64,000 nt of DNA from contig CAVWEN010000002.1 in NCBI GenBank assembly GCA_963754045.1, forward strand, positions 1,302,001-1,366,000, read 5' to 3'. Each line of letters starts with the position of its first letter. The stretch's first letter is position 1. Position numbers and translations under genes: made by a program. Shown one piece after another: positions 1-9,804 of the stretch. This DNA is from JALZKA01 sp963754045. Its GTDB lineage: Bacteria; Actinomycetota; Thermoleophilia; Solirubrobacterales; 70-9. The notes beneath the pieces are model-generated. The model saw only the letters and a program-made list of their open reading frames with translations. It was not told where the DNA came from and ran no database searches.

Positions 1-1
1 A

Positions 2-1435
2 ATCCAGCGGGCGGGTGTGATGGGAGCCGCCGGCCTCATGGCGGCACTGGCCGGCCGCCCAAGCACCCGCTGGTATGCGCTACTACTCGCGGCGATCGTG
101 ACGCTCACGGTTGATCCTCGCGCAACGGCAGACGTGGGGTGGCAACTGTCGTTCGCCGCGGTGGTGGGTCTCCTCGTGCTTACCCGGCCGCTCGTCGAAC
201 GGCTCGGCGGTGAGCGGGGGGGACCCGCTCGGATTGCATTGCGAGAGGGCCTCGCGATGACGATCGCGGCGACGATCACCACGGCGCCGCTGGCGGCTCA
301 CCACTTCGGAACGCTCTCGCTGACCGCCATCCCGGCGAACCTCCTGGCGCTCCCCGCCATCGCGCCCGCGATGTGGCTGGGGATGCTGTCCGCCGGACTC
401 GGGCAGCTTCCATGGGCGCCGGTCGAGGCATTTACGTTCCTCGGCGGGCTCTGCGCCGGCTACGTCGGCTGGGTTGCACACCTGTTCGGCGGTGCCGGTG
501 CGCAACTCGAACTGGATCCGCCGACGGCGCCCACGACGGCTGCGCTCATCGTCGCCGGACTTCTGATCGTGTTGCTCGCCTGCTCCACGCTGGCACGGCG
601 AGGGAAGATGCGCATCGGGCCGCGCGAGCGTGCGGCTGCCGTTATCGCGGTCTTGGCGGTCGTCGCCATACAGGCAATCGACTGGGGTGGCAGTGCGGAC
701 AACCGCGTAGCGCGGCCCGATCTGCTGATCCGCGTGCTGGACGTGGGACAGGGCGACGCGATCCTGCTCGAACCGCGAGGAGCGCTGCCCCTGTTGGTCG
801 ACACCGGTGCTCCCGGCAGCGGCGCTGCAGAACGGTTGCGTGACCTCGGGATCGACGCGCTCGGGGCGGTCTTGATCACCCATGATCAGCGCGATCACTC
901 AGGCGCCCTCGCCGACGTGCTCCAGGTCGCGCCCGCGGAGCGGGTGATCACGGCGGAAAACAGCACGGTGGCTGCGTGCAGCAGTCGAACGGCCTGCCCG
1001 CTGATCGAACATGTCGGTGTCGGGTCGGTAATCCGACACGGCTCGCTTCGCCTCGACGTGCTCTGGCCACCGACAAGCCGGGAGACCGCCGGCGTGGACC
1101 CCAACGCCCGCTCGCTCGTGCTGCGGGCACGCTCTGGGCGCTTCGACGCGCTGCTCACCGGCGACGGCGAGGCAGAGGTCGCCCACGCGCGGACGGGCCC
1201 TGTTGAGGTGCTGAAGGTTGCCCACCACGGAAGTGAGGATGCTGGTCTGCCCCGCCTCCTGTCCCTGACTCGCCCGGCGGTCGCGGCGATCTCGGTCGGA
1301 GCAGGCAATTCCTTCGGGCACCCGGCACAGCCCACGCTCGATACGCTGGCCGCCGCCGGCGTCGCGGTCATGCGCACCGACGAGCACGGCGAGATAGTCC
1401 TAGCGGTCGACGGGGGTCGCTGGAGCGTCGAGTAG
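2..1435 (+). CDS. comEC: ComEC/Rec2 DNA-uptake channel protein, 3' part (5' end outside window)
   Basis: C-terminal part of ComEC, the inner-membrane channel that brings single-stranded DNA into the cell in natural transformation. The frame is open from the first bases, so the real start lies upstream; the N-terminal OB-fold and first membrane helices are missing. Visible are the end of the competence domain (MGAAGLMAALAG, then DVGWQLSFAAVVGLL and more hydrophobic helices to about residue 225), followed by a metallo-beta-lactamase-like domain starting at RVLDVGQGDAILLEP with VDTG, HDQRDHSG, LTGDGE and KVAHHGS. The metal motif reads H-D-Q-R-D-H, with Gln where the family usually has Asp or His, so metal chemistry may be altered. 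It is followed closely by a small membrane protein and holA, a common neighbourhood. Confidence 0.93.
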   Translation: MQRAGVMGAAGLMAALAGRPSTRWYALLLAAIVTLTVDPRATADVGWQLSFAAVVGLLVLTRPLVERLGGERGGPARIALREGLAMTIAATITTAPLAAHHFGTLSLTAIPANLLALPAIAPAMWLGMLSAGLGQLPWAPVEAFTFLGGLCAGYVGWVAHLFGGAGAQLELDPPTAPTTAALIVAGLLIVLLACSTLARRGKMRIGPRERAAAVIAVLAVVAIQAIDWGGSADNRVARPDLLIRVLDVGQGDAILLEPRGALPLLVDTGAPGSGAAERLRDLGIDALGAVLITHDQRDHSGALADVLQVAPAERVITAENSTVAACSSRTACPLIEHVGVGSVIRHGSLRLDVLWPPTSRETAGVDPNARSLVLRARSGRFDALLTGDGEAEVAHARTGPVEVLKVAHHGSEDAGLPRLLSLTRPAVAAISVGAGNSFGHPAQPTLDTLAAAGVAVMRTDEHGEIVLAVDGGRWSVE

Positions 1436-1474
1436 GGTGGCGCCGTCACGTCCCCCGCCAGCAAAGGATTGCGA

Positions 1475-1921
1475 ATGCCCGACGACGCCCCCGATCAGCC
1501 TTCTCAGCCGCAACCGCCCGCAGCCCCGGCTGACCCGCCCGCGCCCACCGCGCCCGCGCAAGCGACGTCCGAAAAGGCGGGCGGCGGAATGCGCACCCTC
1601 GGCGTCGTTCTCGTTCTGGTGCTCGCCTTCGCCGCGGCTGTGATGTTCGTCGTCGGCGCCGACATCAGCGACACCCGCACATGTGACGAGGCCCGCGAGA
1701 ATCCCTCCGCGACCCTTTTCCTCGAGGAGTGCTTCGACGGCTCGTCCGCCCAGAAGTCGATCTCGGTGCCGCTGGCGTTCGCGAGCGGGGCCGTCGGCGC
1801 CCTTGCGGCGCTGCTGGCGCTGGCATTCGTCGTCACCGGCAGGCGCGGCCAACTCGCCCTTCGGGTTGCGGCGGCGGCCATCGCCCTGGGTGCGCTCTCG
1901 ATCGGCATCGGCAGCATCTAG
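1475..1921 (+). CDS. Proline-rich small membrane protein of unknown function
   Basis: Predicted 148-residue protein that I do not recognise. The first 35 residues are a Pro/Ala/Gln-rich, probably cytoplasmic, tail. Next come a transmembrane helix (RTLGVVLVLVLAFAAAVMFVV), a roughly 45-residue loop with two cysteines (TCDEA and EECFDG) that could form an extracytoplasmic disulfide, and two further hydrophobic helices to the C terminus. The ATG at 1475 was preferred over an in-frame TTG two codons earlier because AAAGG lies a suitable distance upstream. It sits between comEC and holA on the same strand, with a 30-bp gap to holA. Function unknown. Confidence 0.7.
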   Translation: MPDDAPDQPSQPQPPAAPADPPAPTAPAQATSEKAGGGMRTLGVVLVLVLAFAAAVMFVVGADISDTRTCDEARENPSATLFLEECFDGSSAQKSISVPLAFASGAVGALAALLALAFVVTGRRGQLALRVAAAAIALGALSIGIGSI

Positions 1922-1951
1922 CGCCGACTCGCGCTCTAGGCTCGGAGGGCA

Positions 1952-2950
1952 ATGACTGCGCCTGCCGAGCTAGCCCCCGCGTACCTGCTGGCGGGCGACG
2001 ATCAGGCCAAGATCGACGCCGCGCTGACGCGCCTGCGCGCACGCGCGGAACGCGAGGGCGGCCCGGGCGCCCTGGAGTCGTTCTCGGATGACGGCGCACC
2101 GGACGCGGGGGCGCTGCTGGCTTCGATTCCTGCCATGTCGCTGACCGCGACCCGGCGCTACCTGCTGGCCGACGGCGTCGAGCGCTGGAGCGCGGCACAG
2201 GTGAAGCCGGTCGTCGCGGCGCTCGGCGCGCTACCCCCGGAAGTCACGGTCGTCTTCGTCGCCCGTACCCAGCCGCCGAAGGTCAAGGCACCCAAGGGCT
2301 TGAGCGAGGCGGTCGAGGGCGCTGGCGGCGAGGTCCGGTCCTACGAGGCCCCGCGTGCCCGTGACCTGCCGGCTCACCTGGTGCGCGACGCGCAACGGCG
2401 TGGATTTCGCCTCGAGCTTGAGGCCGCCCGGATGCTGGTTGACCGGATGGGGGAATCGACCACCCGGCTTGCGACCGAGCTCGACCGGCTGGCGACGTGG
2501 GCGGGCCAGGGCGGACTGGTCGAGGCGGACGATCTCGCGGCAATGGTCGCCGACACGTCGGAGGAGGTCGTGTGGGCACTATCCGACGCGCTGGTGGACC
2601 GCAATCGCAACGGAGCCCTGGCGACGGCCGCGCGCCTGCTCGACCAGGGTGAGGCCGTCACGCCGCTCGTCTACCAGGCGGCGAAGCGGCTGCGCGAGGC
2701 CCGCCTGGCTCTGGCCGGTCTCGACTCGGGGCGCAGCGAGCGCGAGCTCGAGGCTTCCCTGCCCATGCATCCGTACGCGGCGAAGATGCTGCTGAGGCGG
2801 GTGAAGGGTGCCGATTCCACCGAGTTGCGCCGCGCCACCTGTGCGGTGGCCGACCTGGAGTGGTGGACTCGTGGCGGATCGGACTATCCCGAGGACGTGG
2901 CACTCGCGTTCGCGGTCGCGAAGGCAACCGGCTCGCCGGTTGCGAGATAG
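1952..2950 (+). CDS. holA: DNA polymerase III subunit delta
   Basis: 332-residue HolA-like clamp-loader subunit, which opens the beta sliding clamp and loads it onto DNA as part of the DnaX complex. Recognised from its length, the N-terminal AAA+-like fold beginning PAYLLAGDDQAKIDAAL, the middle FVARTQPPKVKAPKGL stretch, the helical region RMGESTTRLATELDRLATWAG and the C-terminal collar domain (MHPYAAKMLLRRVKG). GGAGG precedes the ATG by about five bases. It lies tail-to-tail with rpsT, the usual holA-rpsT pairing. As in most delta subunits no Walker motif is expected. Confidence 0.9.
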   Translation: MTAPAELAPAYLLAGDDQAKIDAALTRLRARAEREGGPGALESFSDDGAPDAGALLASIPAMSLTATRRYLLADGVERWSAAQVKPVVAALGALPPEVTVVFVARTQPPKVKAPKGLSEAVEGAGGEVRSYEAPRARDLPAHLVRDAQRRGFRLELEAARMLVDRMGESTTRLATELDRLATWAGQGGLVEADDLAAMVADTSEEVVWALSDALVDRNRNGALATAARLLDQGEAVTPLVYQAAKRLREARLALAGLDSGRSERELEASLPMHPYAAKMLLRRVKGADSTELRRATCAVADLEWWTRGGSDYPEDVALAFAVAKATGSPVAR

Positions 2951-2983
2951 GCCGCCGTGCCGGGGGTAGGCGCGCCAGACGAA

Positions 2984-3247
2984 CTACGAGGCGCTTGCGC
3001 GCAGGCGCGCGGCCCGGGACTTCTTGCGAGCTCCGGAGTTCCGGTGCAGGGCGCCCTTCTGGACGGCCTTGTCGATCTTGGAGATCAGCGCCTTGTGCTC
3101 GGTGTCCGCGCTAGCTGCGTCGCCCGACGAAACGGCGCTCTCGAGGCGCTTAAAGTGCGTCTTGACAGCTCCGGTGAAGTGCCGGTTCTCGACGCGCTCA
3201 CGCTCGGTGCGGGCGTTGCGCTTGCGTTGTGAGGCAATGTTGGCCAT
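2984..3247 (-). CDS. rpsT: 30S ribosomal protein S20
   Basis: 87-residue S20, a primary 16S rRNA-binding protein of the small subunit. The sequence is Lys/Arg-rich and helical, beginning MANIASQRKRNARTERERV and containing the family-typical stretch KIDKAVQKGALHRNSGARKKSR. Length and charge fit the family. It is transcribed toward holA and divergently from murJ. The 27-bp gap to the proposed murJ start contains TATCAT on the minus strand, which could be its -10 box. Confidence 0.96.
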   Translation of the reverse strand: MANIASQRKRNARTERERVENRHFTGAVKTHFKRLESAVSSGDAASADTEHKALISKIDKAVQKGALHRNSGARKKSRAARLRASAS

Positions 3248-3274
3248 CTGAGCGGGCGCGGATGATAGCGGCGC

Positions 3275-4894
3275 ATGGCTGAGTCCATGAGCGAGGAGAA
3301 AGGGTCCGCGGGCCGATTGGCGCGATCGACCGCGCTGTTCTCGCTTGCCACGGCGGCCTCCCGGGTTGCCGGTTTGGTGCGCGAAATCGTCGCCGCGTCC
3401 TACTTTGGCGTGAAGGGACCGATGTCGGCGTTCACGATCGCGTTTCAGGCGCCGAACCTGATGCGCTCACTGTTCGCGGACGCCGCGCTGCAGGCCGCGT
3501 TCGTTCCGGTATTCACCGAACTGCTGGAAAAGGGCGAGCGCAAGGAGGCATTCCGGCTCGCCTCCTCGATGATCTTCCTCGTTTCCCTGGTTCTCGGAGC
3601 GATCACGGCGCTTTTCATCCTCGTCGCCCCGGCCGTCGTGCCGCTGATTGCGCCTGGATTCGAGGGTGAGCTACTCGACCTGACCGTCGCCTTGTCCCGG
3701 ATCCTGTTTCCGATTCTGGTCCTACTCGGGCTGACCGGGATGGTGGTCGGTGTTCTCAACTCCTACGACCGCTTCGGCGTCTTCGCGATCTCGCCGTTTT
3801 TCTGGAACGTCGCGATCATCGCGGTTCTCGTCGGTCTCGCCCCTGCGTTTCCGGAGGGCGACGAGATCTACGCCTACGCGATCGGCGTGCTCGTCGGGAC
3901 CGTGGTGCAGCTCGCACTGCCCGTTTGGGACCTTCGCAACACCCCGTATGGGGCGCGGCGAGCCCTCACCGCGCCGCTGCGGGCCGCGAGCCTCAGCCGC
4001 ATGCGGGACCCGCAGGTGCGCCGCGTCCTGTTGCTGATGCTCCCGGTCACCGTGAGCCTCGGGCTCATCAACTTCAACCTCGTGATCAACTCACTGTTCG
4101 GAACCCTCGTCTCCGAGCAGGCTCCCGCAGCGATCGACAAGGCGTTTCGGATCTACATGCTGCCGCAGGGGATCTTCTCGGTGGCGATCGCGACGGTCCT
4201 GTTCCCGACGCTGGCGCGGTTCGCGGCGCGCACCGACTTCGACGGGCTGCGGCGGACGATGGCCAACGGCATGCGCCAGATCATGCTCCTGCTGATTCCC
4301 GCGATGGCGGCGATCCTCGTCCTCAGCGAGCCGATGACCCGCCTGATCTACGAACGCGGCGAGTTCGACGCGGCCCAGACGGAGATCGTCTCCGAGGCAC
4401 TTTTCTGGTTCGCGTTCTCCCTCCCGTTCAACGGCCTGTTTCTGTTGCTGACTCGCACCTTTTTCAGCCTCCAGCGCCCATGGCTGCCGACCACGATCTC
4501 GCTCGGAAACCTCGCGATCACCGCGGTCGCCGCGCTGTTGCTCTACGAGCCGTACGGGGTGGGCGGGATCGTCGCTGCGACCGCGATCGCGACGATCTTC
4601 AGCGTCATCGCCGAGGCCTGGGTGCTGCGCGGCGAGCTCGGGCGCCTGGAACTGGGGCGCCTGTTCTGGAGCGGCTCCCGCGTGATCGCCGCCTCCGTTG
4701 CGCTCGCTGGCGCGAGCTATTTCGTGTGGGACTTACTAGACGAGGCGCTTGGACGTGGGGCGGGAAGCCAGATCCTCTCGCTCGGCATTGCCCTGACGGC
4801 GGGAGCGCTCGTCTATCTCGCGGCCGTGATCGCCCTGCGTGTGCCGGAGGCAAACCAGGCCCTGCGCGTGCTGCGACGGCGTCGCTCGGACTGA
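3275..4894 (+). CDS. murJ: Lipid II flippase MurJ
   Basis: 539-residue polytopic membrane protein of the MVF/MATE-like family that flips lipid II across the cytoplasmic membrane for peptidoglycan synthesis. The N terminus LARSTALFSLATAASRVAGLVREIVAA is the MurJ signature, followed by about 14 hydrophobic helices; basic and polar residues within membrane segments (for example FGVKGPMSAFTIAFQAPNLMRSLFAD) match family positions. An ATG five residues into the protein is an alternative start, since neither has a clear Shine-Dalgarno. Its start region is divergent from rpsT. Confidence 0.94.
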   Translation: MAESMSEEKGSAGRLARSTALFSLATAASRVAGLVREIVAASYFGVKGPMSAFTIAFQAPNLMRSLFADAALQAAFVPVFTELLEKGERKEAFRLASSMIFLVSLVLGAITALFILVAPAVVPLIAPGFEGELLDLTVALSRILFPILVLLGLTGMVVGVLNSYDRFGVFAISPFFWNVAIIAVLVGLAPAFPEGDEIYAYAIGVLVGTVVQLALPVWDLRNTPYGARRALTAPLRAASLSRMRDPQVRRVLLLMLPVTVSLGLINFNLVINSLFGTLVSEQAPAAIDKAFRIYMLPQGIFSVAIATVLFPTLARFAARTDFDGLRRTMANGMRQIMLLLIPAMAAILVLSEPMTRLIYERGEFDAAQTEIVSEALFWFAFSLPFNGLFLLLTRTFFSLQRPWLPTTISLGNLAITAVAALLLYEPYGVGGIVAATAIATIFSVIAEAWVLRGELGRLELGRLFWSGSRVIAASVALAGASYFVWDLLDEALGRGAGSQILSLGIALTAGALVYLAAVIALRVPEANQALRVLRRRRSD

Positions 4895-4935
4895 GCCTAG
4901 GAAGCGGTGGGCGGTGCCGTGCAGGCGGCCGACTC

Positions 4936-4951
4936 TGTGACAGGCGTCACA
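4936..4951. promoter_or_regulatory. Perfect CRP-type site TGTGA-N6-TCACA
   Basis: Exact TGTGA CAGGCG TCACA dyad, the consensus for cAMP-receptor-protein family regulators including actinobacterial CRP/GlxR. It lies about 150 bp before the M23 peptidase start and upstream of the proposed riboswitch. Further GTCAC repeats follow at about 4957 and 4970. A 10-base exact match is expected by chance roughly 0.06 times in 64 kb, so it is unlikely to be noise, but the regulator is inferred. Confidence 0.6.
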
Positions 4952-4969
4952 CATCCGTCACCTGAGCCG

Positions 4970-5101
4970 GTCACGGTGTAGATCCAACCAGCGCCGCCCG
5001 CATTTGCCGAAAGGCCCGCGGGCGGACCCCGGCGCCGCAACCGGCGCCTGGCGCGCACCGCGCGCTTGCAACCACCCCCGAGAGAGGTGACCCGTATCCC
5101 G
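4970..5101 (+). promoter_or_regulatory. Structured leader, possible ydaO-type c-di-AMP riboswitch
   Basis: The roughly 130-base leader of the M23 peptidase is highly structured. It contains CCGAAAGGCCCGCGGGCGGA followed by CCCC, resembling the CCGAAAGG...GGAGGAACC core of ydaO-type riboswitches. It also has a perfect hairpin GGCGCCG-CAAC-CGGCGCC at about 5032-5049 and ends GAGAGAGGTGACCC close to the start codon, similar to the GGUGAA-type 3' segment. In Actinobacteria this class commonly precedes secreted cell-wall hydrolases (established knowledge). The match is by eye and partial. Confidence 0.4.
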
Positions 5102-5764
5102 ATGGCTCAACGCCGCTCGTCGACACGCTTGCTCGCAACAACCCTGACGTCGCTCGCCGGAGCGGCCGCGCTCGCGATTCCCGCGTTCGCAGCCGACCTC
5201 CCGGGCGCCGTCGCCGACGAGGCGCCGTTGCGGGTGCTCACACCCGGTTCGCCTGCCGCTCTTGGCGAGGCACGGGCAAAGCTCGCGGAGAAACGCCGGC
5301 GTGCGATCGCCGCGCGCAAGCGCGAGCTTCAGCCCGATGGACCGTTCGTGCCCGTCGTCGGCCAGCCCGACTACGGCACGGCCGCCAACGCCTTCGGGGC
5401 CGCTCGCTCGGGTCACTCCCACGCGGGCCATGACATGTTCGCCAATCCCGGTACCCCTGTCGTCGCTGTCGCGGACGGCTCCGTCGTCGATGCGGGCAGC
5501 GACGGTGGTCAGGGCAACTTCGTCCACGTCTACGACCCCGAGGCCGGCCAGACCTACATCTACATGCACCTGATCGAGCCCGCCTCGGTCAAGACCGGAG
5601 ATCAGGTCAAGGCCGGCGAAGGCCTCGGTGGCGTCGGTTGCACGGGCTCCTGCTGGGGCGACCACCTGCACTTCGAGATCCGTGCGGGCAAGAGCATGGC
5701 CGGCAAGGCACACGACCCGCTGCCTGAGCTCAGGCGGTGGAAGGCGCTCGACGAGCCGCTGTAG
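5102..5764 (+). CDS. Secreted M23-family peptidoglycan endopeptidase
   Basis: 220-residue exported protein with a Sec signal peptide (MAQRRSSTRLL then a hydrophobic core ending AIPAFA-AD near residue 30), an Arg/Lys/Ala-rich linker and a C-terminal LytM/M23 zinc endopeptidase domain. Zinc ligands are visible: HxxxD at H107/D111 (HAGHD) and the HLH motif at H188/H190 (DHLHFEI). The family cleaves peptide cross-links in peptidoglycan. Cys180 and Cys184 (GCTGSCWGD) may form a local disulfide. ATG 5102 was chosen because the signal peptide begins there and GAGAGAGGTGA lies just upstream. The leader carries a CRP-type site and a possible c-di-AMP riboswitch, suggesting control by growth state. Confidence 0.88.
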   Translation: MAQRRSSTRLLATTLTSLAGAAALAIPAFAADLPGAVADEAPLRVLTPGSPAALGEARAKLAEKRRRAIAARKRELQPDGPFVPVVGQPDYGTAANAFGAARSGHSHAGHDMFANPGTPVVAVADGSVVDAGSDGGQGNFVHVYDPEAGQTYIYMHLIEPASVKTGDQVKAGEGLGGVGCTGSCWGDHLHFEIRAGKSMAGKAHDPLPELRRWKALDEPL

Positions 5765-5807
5765 CCCGACGCTTGCACTCCGCTCCAGGCTGGGCTTCGG
5801 TTGGCAC

Positions 5808-6522
5808 ATGAGAAGGATTCGGATCGGGGTGGCCAGTGCATTCGTCTTCCTGGCAGCTGCGTTGGCGATGGCGAGCCCCGTCAATGCCGCGACGGTTGGA
5901 CGTGCCGACAGCACGATCAGCATCAACGGTGCGACGGCGTACCTCGATGTCTTTCAGTCCGCACAGTTCGCACGACTGATCGACCGTGGCGGCGGCACGA
6001 TCACCGCGCTCGCCGGCTGCACCGGCGCTTCGCCCGATGTGATTTGCGACCGATAGCGTCACGGCGATCACCGCCGAGCTCAGCGACGGACCCGACAGGC
6101 TAGAGGTGGGATTCCCGGCTCCGGTCCTTGCCTCCGGGTTTGGCGGGGATGACCGCTTCGTGGTCACGTCCTTTGAGGGCGAGGACGGGGGATCGATCCG
6201 GATGGGCGCAGGTGATGACCGGTTCGGGACCGAGAAGGCGTGCTGCGCCGCAATGTCGGGGCGAGACATTTACGGCGAAACCGGTAACGACCGAATCGAC
6301 GGCGGCGACGGGGACGACCTGCTCGACGGCGCCGAGGGCAGGGACCGGATCAGGGGCGGCGACGGCCGCGACACGCTCGTCGGGGGCGCCGGCGCCGACT
6401 AGCTGATGGCCGCCGGCGGGCAGCGAGACAGGGTCAGGGGTGGCCCAGGCCGTGACAAGGCCCGCGTCGACTCTAGGGACCGGGTCACCGGCGTCGAAGT
6501 CGTCCGCTGTTGGAACTGCTGA
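5808..6522 (+). pseudogene. Broken secreted RTX-type calcium-binding repeat protein
   Basis: Begins with a good signal peptide (MRRIRIGVASAFVFLAAALA...SPVNA) and a short domain with two cysteines (GCTGASPDVIC), then stops at 6054-6056. The continuation is in a different frame: from about 6050 it reads TDSVTAITAELSDGPDRLEV and goes into glycine/aspartate nonapeptide repeats (GDDRF, GNDRIDGGDGDD, GRDRIRGGDGRD, GGAGAD). An in-frame TAG at 6400 breaks it again before a tail ending at 6522 (GGPGRDKARVDSRDRV). The two reading frames join into one ordinary RTX-repeat protein, so this is a frameshift plus nonsense mutation, or sequencing errors. Confidence 0.75.
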
Positions 6523-6583
6523 CGCCCGGGTCGTAGGCCGGCGTTGACCCGCCCGAGGCTGCTCGGGCCCACTGCGAGGAGCC

Positions 6584-8410
<1,827 letters not shown>

Positions 8411-8465
8411 TGGGCCGCTCTGTCACCGCGGGCGGCAAGCCGTATCCGCAGATTGCGCTGATCAG

Positions 8466-9332
8466 ATGACCCAGGACAACGTTGTGCTGCTGCACCGGGC
8501 GATCAAGGCCTACAACGAGGGCGATCTGACCTTCGTCTTCGAACGCGCGGCCGACGACATCGAGGTCCACGCTGCCGCGGGGCTGGCCAACGCTGGCACC
8601 TACAGGGGGCGGGCGGGCTTCGAGCGCTGGGTGGCCGAATGGCTTGAGGCATGGAGCGACTTCTCACTCGATGTGTTGGCCGTGAGGGAGGTCGACGGCC
8701 GCTTCCTACTGATCGATGTGCGCCAAACCGGGGTGGGGAGTGCCAGTGGCCTTGAGGTTGAGATGAATCTGACCCAACTCGTCGAGGTCCAGGACGGGCA
8801 GATCACAAGGTTTCACCTCTACCACGGCCACCGGGACGCCGAGCGGGCGCTCGAACCGCTGCGCGCCTACACTGCTGCCCCGATGGCACTGAAGACCGAC
8901 GCCGTGGGCAAGAGCTGGGAGCCGGTTTCCTTCGAGGTGGAGGCCGAGCGGATCGCCCAATACGCCGATGCCGTTGGCGAATCAAGCCCGATCCATCGCG
9001 ATTCCGAGGCTGCGAAGGCGGCGGGTTATCGCGATGTCGTCGCGCCGCCGATGTTCGCCGTGGTCTACAGCTCGCCCGCCATGGGCCCCGCCCTATTCGA
9101 CCCGGATGTAGAGATGAACTTCGCGGCGATGGTCCACGGTAGCCAGGAGTTCGCGTGGGGCGAGCCCGTCTGCGCAGGCGACGAGATCACCACCCAGGTG
9201 ACCTGCAATTCGATCGACGTTCGTGACGGCAAGGGCTTTTACGTTTTCGAGTCGCTTTCGACCAACCAGGACGGCGCCCAGGTCGTCAAGGCGACCTGGA
9301 CCAACATCGTGAGAGGAGTCGGCGATGAATGA
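8466..9332 (+). CDS. NTF2/SnoaL-like domain fused to MaoC-type hot-dog domain
   Basis: 288-residue two-domain protein. Residues 1-135 look like a SnoaL/NTF2-like cone fold (LLHRAIKAYNEGDLTFVF, GRAGFERWVAEWLEAWSDF). Residues from about 140 form a MaoC-type dehydratase N-terminal hot-dog domain (LKTDAVGKSWEPVSFEVEAERIAQYADAVGESSPIHRD, VVAPPMFAVVY) like the non-catalytic subunit of HadAB-type hydratases. The hot-dog part could start at its own ATG (8883), but the frame is open across the join with no ribosome site there, so a fusion is the simplest reading. Its stop overlaps the start of the next hot-dog gene, predicting a heterodimer. The substrate is unknown; (R)-3-hydroxyacyl thioester dehydration is the family activity. 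Confidence 0.75.
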   Translation: MTQDNVVLLHRAIKAYNEGDLTFVFERAADDIEVHAAAGLANAGTYRGRAGFERWVAEWLEAWSDFSLDVLAVREVDGRFLLIDVRQTGVGSASGLEVEMNLTQLVEVQDGQITRFHLYHGHRDAERALEPLRAYTAAPMALKTDAVGKSWEPVSFEVEAERIAQYADAVGESSPIHRDSEAAKAAGYRDVVAPPMFAVVYSSPAMGPALFDPDVEMNFAAMVHGSQEFAWGEPVCAGDEITTQVTCNSIDVRDGKGFYVFESLSTNQDGAQVVKATWTNIVRGVGDE

Positions 9333-9714
9333 GTTCGCGCTGGGCGACGCGCTGCCAGAGATGCGGGTTACGCCCGATTCCGGGCTGACCAAGCGCTACG
9401 CCGAGGCTTCGGGCGACCCGAACCCGATCCACATCGACGAGGAGTTCGCCAAGAAGGTTGGCCTTCCCGGCTGCATCCTGCATGGCCTCTGGTCGATGGC
9501 CCAGGTCGCCCGGGCCCACGGCGAGGCGGCGGGTGATCCGCTTGCCCTGAAGCGCCTCGAAGTTCAGTTCCGAGGCATGGGCTTCCCCGAGCAGGAGATC
9601 GTGGTCAGTGCGGAGGTCACCGCTGTGGCCGAGGGCCGGATCGTGACCGACACCCGCGCCGAGCAGTCCGGCAACGCGATCATCCGCAACGCCACTGCCG
9701 AGATGGCGCCCTAG
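9325..9714 (+). CDS. MaoC family dehydratase, catalytic hot-dog subunit
   Basis: 129-residue hydratase-2-type protein carrying the catalytic motif YAEASGDPNPIHIDEEFA, in which the Asp and His of GDPNPIH are the expected catalytic pair, followed by PGCILHGLW. It overlaps the upstream fusion gene by eight bases, indicating translational coupling, and together they match the two-subunit HadA/HadB arrangement used in fatty-acid or mycolate-like elongation and in beta-oxidation. The upstream partner lacks the full catalytic motif, so this subunit probably supplies the active site. Pathway unknown. Confidence 0.85.
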   Translation: MNEFALGDALPEMRVTPDSGLTKRYAEASGDPNPIHIDEEFAKKVGLPGCILHGLWSMAQVARAHGEAAGDPLALKRLEVQFRGMGFPEQEIVVSAEVTAVAEGRIVTDTRAEQSGNAIIRNATAEMAP

Positions 9715-9754
9715 CCGCGCACGCCAACCGCCACCACGAGGGGGGCGAATCCCA

Positions 9755-9804
9755 GCCTGCTGAAGCCTTGTGGTGGTTGTGGCTACCACAACCCTTCAGC
9801 AGGC
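9755..9804. repeat. Left 50-bp imperfect palindrome enclosing the start of the DUF559 gene
   Basis: Outer arms GCCTGCTGAAG (9755-9765) and CTTCAGCAGGC (9794-9804) and inner arms TTGTGGT (9768-9774) and ACCACAA (9785-9791), with a two-base mismatch between arms and a 10-base loop. The GTG start codons of the DUF559 gene at 9770-9781 lie inside it. The arm sequence (CCACCACAA...CTTCAGCAGG) recurs in the palindrome at the gene's 3' end. Confidence 0.9.

Noticed and set aside
6040..6060. Programmed ribosomal frameshift in the RTX gene
   Set aside because: No slippery heptamer and no strong downstream pseudoknot seen, and a second stop at 6400 makes simple decay more likely.
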